A stretch of DNA of 64,000 nucleotides from Pholiota molesta (taxonomy: Eukaryota; Basidiomycota; Agaricomycetes; Agaricales; Strophariaceae). Under the pieces are notes generated by a model that did no database searches, had not been told where the DNA came from, and saw only the letters and a program-made list of their open reading frames with translations. The position numbers and the translations under genes are program-made. This document shows positions 49,611 through 59,631 of this stretch, in pieces. Position 1 is the first letter of the stretch, and each line of letters begins with the position of its first letter. Where the stretch lies: contig JACGCK010000012.1 of NCBI GenBank assembly GCA_014925825.1, positions 62,001 through 126,000 on the forward strand, read 5' to 3'.

Positions 49611-52600
49611 CTATCGTTTTGCACCGCCCCTACGAGTGGGCAGCTTCTTGATCGCCCTCTGGGCACCTGGTGCAGGAGCAGGAGCAGATCCGATTGTGAA
49701 CAACGACCCTCCCCCTCCTCCTCCAGATGTGGATGGGGCCAAAGCAATCGGAGCACTAAATGGCGAAGAAGGTTGCTGTGGCTGACCAAACCCGCCTCCA
49801 GTCCCGAATCCTGAGGAAGGCAAAGACAAATTGCCACCTGCCGCAGGGGATGCAGGCTGGGATCCAAAAGTGAACCCACCATTTGTAGCAGGCGCTGGGG
49901 CGCCAAATCCAAATGGCGATGGTTGATTGAATGTAGATGGACTGCTTGGAGCCGAACCAGGTGCCGCTGGCTGTCCAAATGGATTTGACGCGGCTGGTGC
50001 GCCAAAGGAGAAGCCGGTACCCGCAGCGGCAGTAGCAGATGTGGGCGTGGGACCAAAAGTGAATCCGCCTCCAGAAGACGGCCGGGAAGCGTCTTCAGCG
50101 GGTTTCGTCTGGCCAAAGCTGAATGAAGTAGATATTGAAGGGGCAGTAGGAGCAGTTGTCTGGCCAAACCCTCCGAATGTTTTGGGTTCCTCGGGCTTGT
50201 TCTCCTTAGCCGCAAATGGATTGGAAGTAGTTGAACTGAAGGCAAAGGGAGTCGACGCAGGGGCAGGCGCTTGCGCTGTTTGTCCGGTTCCAAACAAGCC
50301 CACACCAGACGTAGAACTGGACGTTCCAAACGAAAATGTGCCGCCTCCAATGGTAGGCCTTGATTCCGGCATTTTATTATTGGCCTGTTGCAGCTCTCTA
50401 GTTGGGCTCTCTTCCATCTTGAACTCATTGTCGTGATTTTTGGGAGGAGTTGTAGGACGATCTGTGGGTGTAGCGCTGGGTTGACCAAATGAGAAAAGTT
50501 GCTTGCTGGAGACATCGGAAGTAGCACTTCCTCCTCCAGAGAAGCTGAAACCAATTGAGGGCGCAGCTGCAGTGGGAGTGGCAGCGGGAGTAGTCGAGGG
50601 TTGGCCGAAGGAAAACGGAGCAGGTGCTGCCTTGGGAGTAGTGATAGAAGCAGCTGCAGGCGCGGTGGCACCGAAGGAGAACGACGTTTTCGTCTCTTCC
50701 TTCTTTTCTGGAGGCGGTTGTCCAAAGGAGAACCCACCACCACTAGGACCACCAAATAGGGATTTAGGTGCTTCGACGGCTGGTGCAGTTGTAGCAGCAG
50801 CACCGAAGAATGATGGCTGCGACGATGGTACAGGAGCAGCGGCAGGAGCCGTCGAAGGTTGCGCAGACGGTCCCCCAAAGGTAAAAGGAAGAGGAGAAGG
50901 AGTGGATTGAGGGGCAGCGGGCGCTCCGAAGGGCTTGCTGATTGAGGTGGTTTGAGAAGCATTGCCAAACAGCGAACCCGTAGCGCCAAATAATGGCTTC
51001 GGTGTGACAGTTTCCGTTGTCTCCGGTTTTGCTACAGCAGGAACGCCAAAGGACACTTTGGGGGGTTCAGTAACGGTTGTAACAGGAGCGGCTTCGAAAG
51101 GTGGGGCAGTCTCTGCAGGTTTGCCGAACGAAAATGGTGGTTGAGGTGTGGAAGATATCGATGGGGCTTCTTCCGGTTTCGATTTGGGTATGGGTGGAAA
51201 TGCGGAAGTTGCTCCAAAGAGCGATGCCGATGTTGTGGTGCTAGAGATGGTGCTCGGTTTGTCTTCGTCTTTCTTTCCAAACCCAGCGAACAAGTTCTGA
51301 GCAGGCTTCGGTTCCACCTCGACGTCCTTTTTACCTCCATCCCAAAAGGGATTTTCCGGTTCGTTGACAGGCTTGCTGGTAGTTGACGAAGTAGTCGTGG
51401 CAAAAGAAAATGTTGTGGCAGTGGCCGGTGTAGAGGCTGTTGGCCCAAAGTTCATCACAGGAGGGGGTGTAGGCAATTTCACTTCGCTCAGCAATTTTGA
51501 GTTGGCAAAAAAATTAGGTAGACCTCCACCCGATGGCACAGGTGGTGGTGCAAGTGAAGGAGGTGCTACGACCTTCAGCTCCGGAGTTGGTACTCGAGCA
51601 GGGGCGGGAGAAACTCCAGATATCTGTTGTACCGGCCCATTTGCTTTATTTTCTTCTGCCAATGTTTGTGTAGATGGCTTAGGTGAAGAAGTCTTCGAAG
51701 ACGGGGCAGAAGATTTGGCGATAGAGAAAGGCAAAGAAACTATTGGGAACATGTTAGGGTCATCGTCCTTTGAAGCTTCCATAGGAGGGGCCTGATTGAA
51801 AAGTATGTTAAAATGTAAAACATAAACGGTATAAAGCAATGAACCTACCTCTAATGAAAACGAGAATCCAGGAGGCTCTTTAAACAAAGGTACCAACTGA
51901 GCTGCCTCTTTCGCCATCTCGCGTCGTTTCTCAGCGCGCTCATCTTCTACATCTTCAGCTTCTTCGTCGTATTTGGCAGAAAATCTAGACTTGGCAGGAC
52001 GGGCTAAGTGATTGCGATTTGTGGAGCGGCCAACACGAAGAGAAGAACCAGATGGTGCGGACGTCGTAGAAGCAGCCGTAGAAAACCAGTCTGCGCCAGT
52101 GGGAATCGGAGGCGCGGGAATAGTGCGAGCGGTAGCAGGAGGTGAGTGGGGTGGACGAGGCGTGCTATCGTTATCCATAGTATCTTTGTCCTTCTCTTTG
52201 AACTCGGTATCTTCTTCCTCTTCCTCCTGTTTGCGACGAGCCAGTAATTTCTTCATCCCTCCTTCGCCAGCATACGGCTTTGTCTGATTGACAACCGGAC
52301 TCTTTCCTGGCCCACTAATTTTGCGACCCAAACGATCTTTATCATCTTGCATCAAAACAAGATGCGATTTGCGACGAGACTTGAACATGTCTGGCGTGGT
52401 TGTAGCAGTGATAGAAGCTGGAAGATTCGAAGAACGCATGCGAGTTGGCAAAAGGGGAGTTTTATACACATCCAGCTGATGGAGTGCCCGTTCCGAAGGT
52501 GCTGAATTATATGTTAGTAAGACTCGGAAAAAATTCCGGAATGTCAACTTACCGTCTTTATTCTCAACACCAACGGTAGTGGTACCCAAAAAAAGTGAGC

Positions 52601-53490
52601 CGTGTTGTTGACGTGTGGGAGATTTTGTCTTTTTTGTAATGAGTTAGATTGTTGATGAAGAGAGAAAAAATCCAACTTACAGCTCTGACAGACTCAACCA
52701 AAGCACCAAGGGTGGGCGCTACAGATGGCTGAATGGGTGGGACAGGAGCATGCAGGAAAACCGGATTGGATACTAAAGTATTAAGTGGAGGTGGCTCAGA
52801 AATGTATCGCTTAGGAGGCTGGTATTGCTGGGGTTGAGGAGTGACAGAAGAACGCATACGGAAAGATGGACGAGGAGAGCGCGGAGATGGAGGCATCGAA
52901 ACATCTCGGAAAGTGTCAATAGCCATATCATAGTCACTCTCTGCTGAGGAGGGGGGCGCGCCGAAGTTAAAAGCGGTCGATTCGCGACGGACGAGGGGAT
53001 GATGCGGCGGATCGATAGACATAGTACGAGTTACAGGGAGGTGGCGCCGGGGCGAGAGTGTAGTCCGGGAAGACGGAAGAACAGCAGATGATGCGCGAGG
53101 AACGATAGAAGGCTTGCGCGGCAGATCTGCATGACGGAGGGCGGCCGCAGGAGGGTCAAGATACGGCTGGGACGTACGCTGTGGAGGACTTTGGACACGC
53201 ATGCGCTTGGTGCGTCGGGATGACTCTTCATCGCTATCTACAGCCCGGGCATCGATTCGCATTGTAAAATCGTCCCGCTCTTGGATGAGCTGCTCGGAAG
53301 GCTCTTGGTCGGGCTGCCGTCTGCGCTTGGCCAGTGTGCTGGTGGTGTCTGCGTCATCTTGATTGGCGAACCAGTTGAGGGGTAACTTGACGATGTTCTT
53401 GATGGTTCCAATGAAGGACGAGTTCTGGCGAACCAGCCTAGCTGGACGCTGTTCTCCGCGGTGGTGCTCGCTATTCGAGGACGACGCCAT
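49611..53490 (-). CDS. FG nucleoporin, NUP1/NUP153/Nup124 type
   Basis: Nuclear-basket nucleoporin. The N-terminus has basic residues and an amphipathic stretch (RLVRQNSSFIGTIKNIVKLP, then LNWF) of the kind that binds the inner nuclear membrane, followed by a basic/Ser-Pro region with several NLS-like clusters (KRRRQP, RRTKRMRV). The middle has a conserved charged helix (EERAEKRREMAKEAAQLVPL-like) and GFSFSLE. The C-terminal 600 residues are a low-complexity FG domain with many FSFG, FGA, GLFG-like and PFG repeats, ending in a basic tail IKKLPTRRGGAKR. The FG-rich exon is unbroken for more than 2 kb. The Met at 53490 is preferred over one 48 bp upstream, which would put a Cys-rich hydrophobic peptide in front. 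Confidence 0.88.
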
Positions 53491-53541
53491 CGACGACGAG
53501 AAACAAAAGATACAACAGCCACACACACAACACTTCAACGT
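53491..53541. promoter_or_regulatory. 51 bp bidirectional promoter, nucleoporin / YME2
   Basis: Start codons of the two genes point away from each other with only 51 bp between. It contains a CA-rich run (ccacacacacaacac). Both transcripts must have tiny leaders or start inside each other's coding region. Confidence 0.6.
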
Positions 53542-56503
53542 ATGGTCACGTCACAGTCACACCCGCCCTCCATGCTTCGCCTTGTCCGAGTCACCAGAAG
53601 AGCCTACTCCACCGCTGCCGGGGCGGGTAACACGCGAGAAGGGTGGCTATACGTCGACTCTGTATTCCCTGTTCAGTTGGGTCGCTGGGAGTGCGTTAGA
53701 TTTATATGTCTGTTTGTGCAGTATCTTATTCTCTGCTGTCAGTCTTCGCCATTACATTGGCATCTTACGCCAAGAACATCTCCTCACTTCCCTGCAAACC
53801 CGTCTGGAGCAACTATCACCCGTCTATGATTTTAAGCCTCTATCTTTAGAGCCCCAGAGCAAAGACGGAGGTGTTTTTGTCCGGTTTTCATACACTGACC
53901 CTCCAGAAGAATCCCTTCCCGATGGAGTCGATCGTCTCTCGGCATTACAACAGGCTCTCAATGAGGAGGCAATGAAACATGGGGCATTGCCTACGTGGTT
54001 AGGTGTTGGTTCTGGAGGACTGTGGGTAGTCAGAGGCGTGCCATGGCGAGAGGTACGCGCACTTCATGTTTACCTCTTCCTGATTTAAATAGATGACCAA
54101 ATAGGACATGAACCATTTCGCGTCTCCCATACTCAAAGTCGCATTTGAAGGTCCTGATGTGCAAGAACAACCATTATATGAGCTTTGTCGTGTGCGTACT
54201 CGTTTTCTCCACGAACTGGCGAGATCCTTAAATTCTATTGACTTAGCCTTATGGACGTATCAGAGATCTGACGCCGCCTTCACCTGTTCCAGCAGGTATT
54301 CTTCGTTCAAGCACTATAGCTTTCCAACATGTCCGTGCGGCAACTATCGCAAGAAACGTTATCCACGGACTGCAGATCCCCTCTTCTTCAGATCCGGATA
54401 CGACAAAGACACGGCTGCGCGCGAAGTATGAAAAACCTTTGCAGGCGCATGCTATCCGTGATTGGATGTCAAGTCATCCCAAAATCATGCTACCTATTAT
54501 TGTGTTCCTTCTCGGAACTCTGACGTACACCGTGAGTGACTCTCGTGCCAATTGTGACCTATGGTTAAGGCTCCTCATTCGGGGTAGATATTCGATCCCA
54601 TTCGTGCCCTCATGGTAGAGGCAAAAATGCTCAACTGGTTTGATTACCGAGGTGCTCTTTGTTCCTCTCGTTTTCCGGGCCATTCTTACCTCTAAGCAGA
54701 GTTCAAACTATATCAATGGCTCCAAGCCAACGCGTTTGATCACTTCACTGATACCGGAGTCGATTCCAAGAGACATCTATTGAATGGTAGTGCTTCTCCG
54801 GAAGTATGGAAAGAACGCAAAGACGCACAGAATGCGCTTCGCGCCTACCTCGCAGACATGCCCAGTACGCAGATCCTGTATGACGTCATACAGCGCTAAT
54901 TAGAGAATTAAAAATAGACACAATCGCGTTCGTCCATGGACCACAGGGCAGTGGTAAGACGGGCATGGTCGAATCCGTCATCCGCGACACAAATCGGAGC
55001 GCCCTTGTCATTGACTGTCGGAAATTACACAATGCCTCTACGGATTCCGCCCTCGTCGCAGGCCTAGCAAGTCAGACAGGATATTGGCCCGTCTTCACTT
55101 TCCTCAACTCGATGAACACCCTTATTGATATGGCAAGTGTCGGCCTCATTGGGCAAAAAGGTAAATCTAACTAAATGTGGAACTTCAGAAAATGCTGAAT
55201 CTTGTTAAGCCGGCGTGTCGAGCTCTCTCCCCGACCAGCTCAGGCAAATCCTGGAAGTGGTAACCCATGCGCTTGGTGGCGTCTCCTCCTCACACCGTGC
55301 GGCTATCCAGAAACAAATTGAAAATGAAGAATTTCTCGTGAAGCGACGCATCGCAGAAGCACGCCGCCGACAAGCCATTCTGGATGGCACATGGCACGAT
55401 GGTCGCATCGATTCTATCGCAGGCAATGGAGTAATGAGCGAGCTTGGCGTTGGCGACGAACCGTTTGACCAAGACATGGTGGTGCACTCGAAATTTTACA
55501 AAAACAGCTTTACAGAGGCAGAAAAAGGAGAGGAAGAAGAGGAACATCTTGTCCAACAGCAAAACATGTTGGGGGAAGTGGACGCTGTTCACTCATTGCC
55601 CATTGTTGTTATTCGTAACTACGCAGCGAACTTCGGGTCGACAACAAAGGAGGATCTATTGAATGTGCTGGCAGAATGGGCAGCGACATTGGTTGAGAAC
55701 CATGTATGTCCAAGCTTTTTACACACCCATATCTCACATACCGTTAGCTGACTCTCGTAGATTGCACATGTCGTAGTGTTAAGCGATAATCGCGAAAACG
55801 CGAAGAAACTAACTAAGGGTACGCAATTTTATACCCAGATGGATAGCTATTAGCTGAAATTTCTATTGCAGCCCTGCCCTCGAAACCATTGAATTCGATT
55901 GCTCTTTCTGATGCCGATACTTCGAGTTCTTTGTTGTTCGTGAAACAGAAACTTCGTAACGCGGGGTTGGACACTGCTATCTCAGGGCATGATGCAAAAT
56001 ATGTGGAGCGCCTTGGTGGGAGAGCAAGTGATTTAGAAAGCGTCAGTCTCCGTTCATGATTTGTAGGAATTTGTCAGCTCACAACAAACAACCCACAGCT
56101 AATACACAAAGTGTACAACGGAATGAAGGTGGACGATGCTGTAGAAGATATAATAAATCGTGGTGTAGCAGAGTTGCGGAAGAACGCTTTCGGTGAAGAC
56201 AACGAAGACGCGAAGAATCTGCCATGGTCGAGATATCAAGCCTGGAAGGTGCTCAAGGCACTGGCAAAGATTCCGGAAACCGGGTACTACGACATGCTTG
56301 TAGACTTCCCTTTCAAAGGCGACGAAAGTGCATTGAGAAGCATGGAACACGCCGAACTAATATCGATTTCAACAAAAGATGGACGACCGACAATTATACG
56401 CCCCGGTAAACCAGTGCTCAGATATGTATTTGAGCGCGTTGTGAATGGTGCGTGGAGAAAGATGCATTATATTCAAGATGATCTTGACGACGACGACGCA
56501 TAG
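53542..56503 (+). CDS. YME2: mitochondrial escape protein YME2 (RNA12), C-terminally truncated
   Basis: Inner-membrane protein needed for mtDNA nucleoid and membrane organisation. It starts with an Arg-rich presequence (MLRLVRVTRRAYSTA follows a short leader), then REGWLYVDSVFPVQLGRWD, an RRM-like segment with AILRS and FQHVRAATIARN, one TM (PKIMLPIIVFLLGTLTYT), the RNA12 domain with Walker A GPQGSGKTGM, VIDCRKLHNASTD, the FTFLNSMNTLIDMAS block and LPIVVIRNY, and the C-terminal PWSRYQAWKVLKALAK and RPGKPVLRYVFERVV. It stops at 56503 after a GAC run (DDLDDDDA). In the family another 80-90 residues follow; these are present immediately downstream in another frame, so this allele carries a frameshift. 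Confidence 0.9.
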
Positions 56504-56772
56504 ATAAATGTTTCCATGCTGCACAAGAACTGGCCTATAACGAAAAGCAGGTTCTCGACACTGAAGCTAAGATCCATGCATACGAACAGGAGTTGGCACA
56601 GTTAGTTGATACTATGAAGAAAGAGGACCGTCCATGGTATAGCTTCCGCCGCAGCCCGTGCGTCGAGCGCGCTCGCTCCGTCGGAGAGAAATTAGCAGTT
56701 GCGGAGCGCAAGGTGGCGGGGCTGGAGCGCAAGAACGTGGAATTGAAGCGCGTGCTAGCGAAAGAGGTCTGA
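56503..56772 (+). other. detached C-terminal tail of YME2 (shifted frame)
   Basis: Open frame without start, DKCFHAAQELAYNEKQVLDT followed by a charged coiled coil ending RKNVELKRVLAKEV and a TGA at 56770-56772. DKCFxAxQxLAYNEK is the expected continuation of YME2 homologues. It is offset by one missing base relative to the upstream frame and no splice signals bridge it. Confidence 0.8.
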
Positions 56773-56781
56773 AGCTGAGCG

Positions 56782-57155
56782 ATGAATTAACTATGGCGTT
56801 TGTTAGAAGACAGTGAGAAGAATATTTGAATATCCACTATTCAAATATTCGTGAGAGGGGAAATATTGAATACTGAAAAGTAGTCAATATTTGGTGACAA
56901 GAAACTTGGGTGAACAAGTTGCTTGTGTTGTGCCTAGGGCTTGCCCGGGCTCCTCGAATTCGGATCTGCGGCCGGTTGCGGGATGGGCCTGAAGTCTGGG
57001 CCCAGTCACGCGAGGACGGCGGGGCACCGGGCCCTTGCCATGTGATCCGAAGGCGTTCAGAATAACACTGAAGATTTGAGGAGCCGAAGCAAGTCCTGAG
57101 CGTCTGGGTAGCCCGATTTTGGCAGAAACTGTGCCGAAAACCAACTAGCTGAACC
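56782..57155 (-). repeat. split direct repeat B2 (3' end of element)
   Basis: 374 bp, identical by eye to 57393-57766 at an offset of 611 bp. Forms the downstream end of the element and starts 9 bp after the ancestral YME2 stop. Confidence 0.93.
56820..56892. other. two adjacent hairpins in B2 (copy in B1 at 57431-57503)
   Basis: A 13-bp perfect inverted repeat (GAATATTTGAATA, loop TCCAC, TATTCAAATATTC; 56820-56850) is followed by a 9-bp one (AAATATTGA at 56861-56869 with TCAATATTT at 56884-56892). Both lie within 110 bp of the element's 3' end. Confidence 0.85.
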
Positions 57156-57181
57156 GGACGCTGTAGGGGATGGTGGGTGGG

Positions 57182-57392
57182 TCGAAAAAAAGCGATGGAA
57201 AATGAGGGGGACTCTATTTTCCGCGTCAGAAGAAGATTCTGCGCGACAAGAGCAGTCAATCTTCGGAGACTCGCTTTGTCGTCGTGTTTGTACGTGTAAC
57301 GTACAAAGCCCTATGGGATCTTCTTCTGACGCCTTGACGTTAATTTATCCTTATATGAGCAGTCTGCATACTTTGACATTGCTCATCGCGGA
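57182..57392 (-). repeat. split direct repeat A2
   Basis: 211 bp, identical by eye to 63243-63453. It abuts B1 directly at 57392/57393 and is separated from B2 by 26 bp. Confidence 0.93.
57223..57332. other. nested hairpin in repeat A2 (copy in A1 at 63284-63393)
   Basis: Outer 15-bp perfect arms (GCGTCAGAAGAAGAT at 57223-57237, ATCTTCTTCTGACGC at 57318-57332) enclose an inner hairpin with 9-bp arms and a 3-nt loop (TTTGTACGT-GTA-ACGTACAAA, 57287-57307). Confidence 0.88.
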
Positions 57393-57766
57393 ATGAATTA
57401 ACTATGGCGTTTGTTAGAAGACAGTGAGAAGAATATTTGAATATCCACTATTCAAATATTCGTGAGAGGGGAAATATTGAATACTGAAAAGTAGTCAATA
57501 TTTGGTGACAAGAAACTTGGGTGAACAAGTTGCTTGTGTTGTGCCTAGGGCTTGCCCGGGCTCCTCGAATTCGGATCTGCGGCCGGTTGCGGGATGGGCC
57601 TGAAGTCTGGGCCCAGTCACGCGAGGACGGCGGGGCACCGGGCCCTTGCCATGTGATCCGAAGGCGTTCAGAATAACACTGAAGATTTGAGGAGCCGAAG
57701 CAAGTCCTGAGCGTCTGGGTAGCCCGATTTTGGCAGAAACTGTGCCGAAAACCAACTAGCTGAACC
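57393..57766 (-). repeat. split direct repeat B1
   Basis: 374 bp copy of B2, next to the recombinase gene's 3' side. Carries the same two AT-rich hairpins. Confidence 0.93.
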
Positions 57767-57977
57767 AACCAGAGTGTAAGCTCATAACTGGCAGGTTGGT
57801 GAGGCACAGGTGAGTCAAGCTGGCTACCCAAACTGAGTGTCACTCTGGTATTTCCATAACATGTGCAATTTTTTATTCTAATAAGGTACAATAACATTTG
57901 ATGAATATAAACGGTAGAGAGAGTGCCAGTACAGTTATGCAGTGAGGGGCAATGATACAATGAAAGTGATGAGCAAG

Positions 57978-59631
57978 TTATAAAGATAGAGAGCCGTCCG
58001 AGGCGGTGATTAAAGCAGAAGGAATATTATGACTAACACGAAAGCGTTCGAAAATGGAGGCCAGTTCATCGAAATGAGTCTTGTTATATGCTTTTGAGGT
58101 GCTCATGGGCAGGATCTCGTCCATGCGTCGCCAGTAAAGAAGAAAAGCCAGCGATGTCCAACCACCTGTTGCCGCTACCACCTCCGGAGGGACACCCGCG
58201 AGGAGGAGTTCCACAGCACCGCCTATACGGAAGCTATGGCCAAGGACATGCGCAAGCGATGCTGATTTCCACACGCCCGTCACGAATTTTAGAAAAACGT
58301 GTTTCAAGAGGTTCTGGGTTTCTCTGGAAGGCGTTACATATGCGAAGAGGGCAGATGTTGGGGAAGCATGTCTGTTGATATCGAGGTGGTTGCGTAATGC
58401 TGCGACTGGGCATAGTGGGTCCTTTCGTGCTGTGAGGATGACGGAGGCGCCAAGCTCCTTGGTGGTTTTTGTCCAAGGTATGCGGAAGCTCGCAGAGCGG
58501 GAGCCATCACGTAGCTGGCGAAAGGAGACACTAAGGCGATGTTAAAATAGAGAGATGGATAGTAAATCAAGAAACATACATGACAGAGCGTAGCACATGG
58601 TACCTCTCGTCAAATGCAGCGCTCGTGGTGACGGTTGTCTCTCCCAGCCGCCGGCAACCAAAGAAAGTGACCAATGCAACAGCCCAGATGGCCGCGTGAA
58701 GGGGATCCGAGAGAAGGAGAGCGCAACGGAGGGCCGAGAGGTGCTCAATCGAGACGGGCGCACGAATAGGGCGCTTGTGAACAGCGCCCTCCTTGTTAGC
58801 CGAGATCCGGGCTAGATGCACCCATTCATCATCGCCATACCAAGGCGCGTGGTTGACAACGTGCCAGCTGCGAATTCCTGAGAGCCAGGATCGGATGGTA
58901 TTGCCTGTCTGCTTTCCTTTGTTATCCCCGATGAACGCGCAGAGGAGCGCATATGACGCAGGCATCCGATCCTCCTCCGGGATGAGCCATGTGTCGCAGA
59001 ACTGGGTGAAGCGCAGAGGACCTGCTCCATATGTGTTTTTGGTGTTTGGAGCGAGGGCGCCGCGAATAGCTGACCATGCTTTGTCAACAAGGGGAGGGGG
59101 TAGATCGGAGGCGAGTTGTTCACGATGACGAGCGGCGAACGGTGTATCCCATGAGAAGATGCGGTCTGCGGCCGCGACATGAGGTCGGAGGGGGTTTGGA
59201 TTAATGCTCCGGCCACGTTGAGGCTTGCGAGGATGGATGAGCCGTGAGGAGGAGGGCACGACTAAAAGGGATGTGTTTGGAAGGGAGGAGCTGCCAGGGG
59301 CAGATGAGGTTGGGATTGACGATGGTGCAGGGTGCACAAAGGGTAAGGGTTCCCGAGGCAGTGAGTGGTTGATGGAGGTTGGACTTTGTATCAGGGCGGG
59401 AGGTAATGAGATATTTTTGGCGCGATAAGGACGGTATGGGTGGAAAGAATTATGAGGACGTTCTGAGAGCGGGTGCGGGGAGTTTGTGTGATGGTGTTCC
59501 CGAGGGCGGAAGGAGGAAAAAGGATTTTGAGGACGATTGGGGCGCGGAGAGGTGGATGCGGCTTCCACCTTACCAACCATACTCTCGACGACACGTGTCG
59601 CCGGCGTGAAAGCAAGCGTAAAACTAGACAT
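57978..59631 (-). CDS. Ngaro tyrosine recombinase (YR)
   Basis: Inserts the circular DNA copy of the element by site-specific-type recombination, in place of an integrase. About 534 residues: a Pro/Ser/basic N-terminus, a SAM-like core-binding domain (DKAWSAIRGALAPNTKNTYG, QFCDTWL, FIGDNKGKQTGNTIRSWLSG) and the catalytic domain with the first Arg in FFGCRRLGETTV, HSFRIGGA (His and second Arg), GGWTS, and the Tyr in SLAFLLYWRRMDEI. The catalytic set R-H-R-W-Y appears complete. A 49-nt spliceosomal intron (58579-58531, GTATGT...TTAG) restores the frame across IVSFRQLRDGSRSA. The ATG at 59631 lies just before the stop of the RT gene (59626-59624), the two overlapping within ATGTCTAG. Confidence 0.9.

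Noticed and set aside
49550..50989. 479-codon minus-strand frame rich in Leu/Pro/Arg inside the nucleoporin
   Set aside because: It is the shadow of the FG-repeat exon in another frame; repetitive codons keep alternative frames open. The long plus-strand frames at 49.9-51.8 kb have the same cause.
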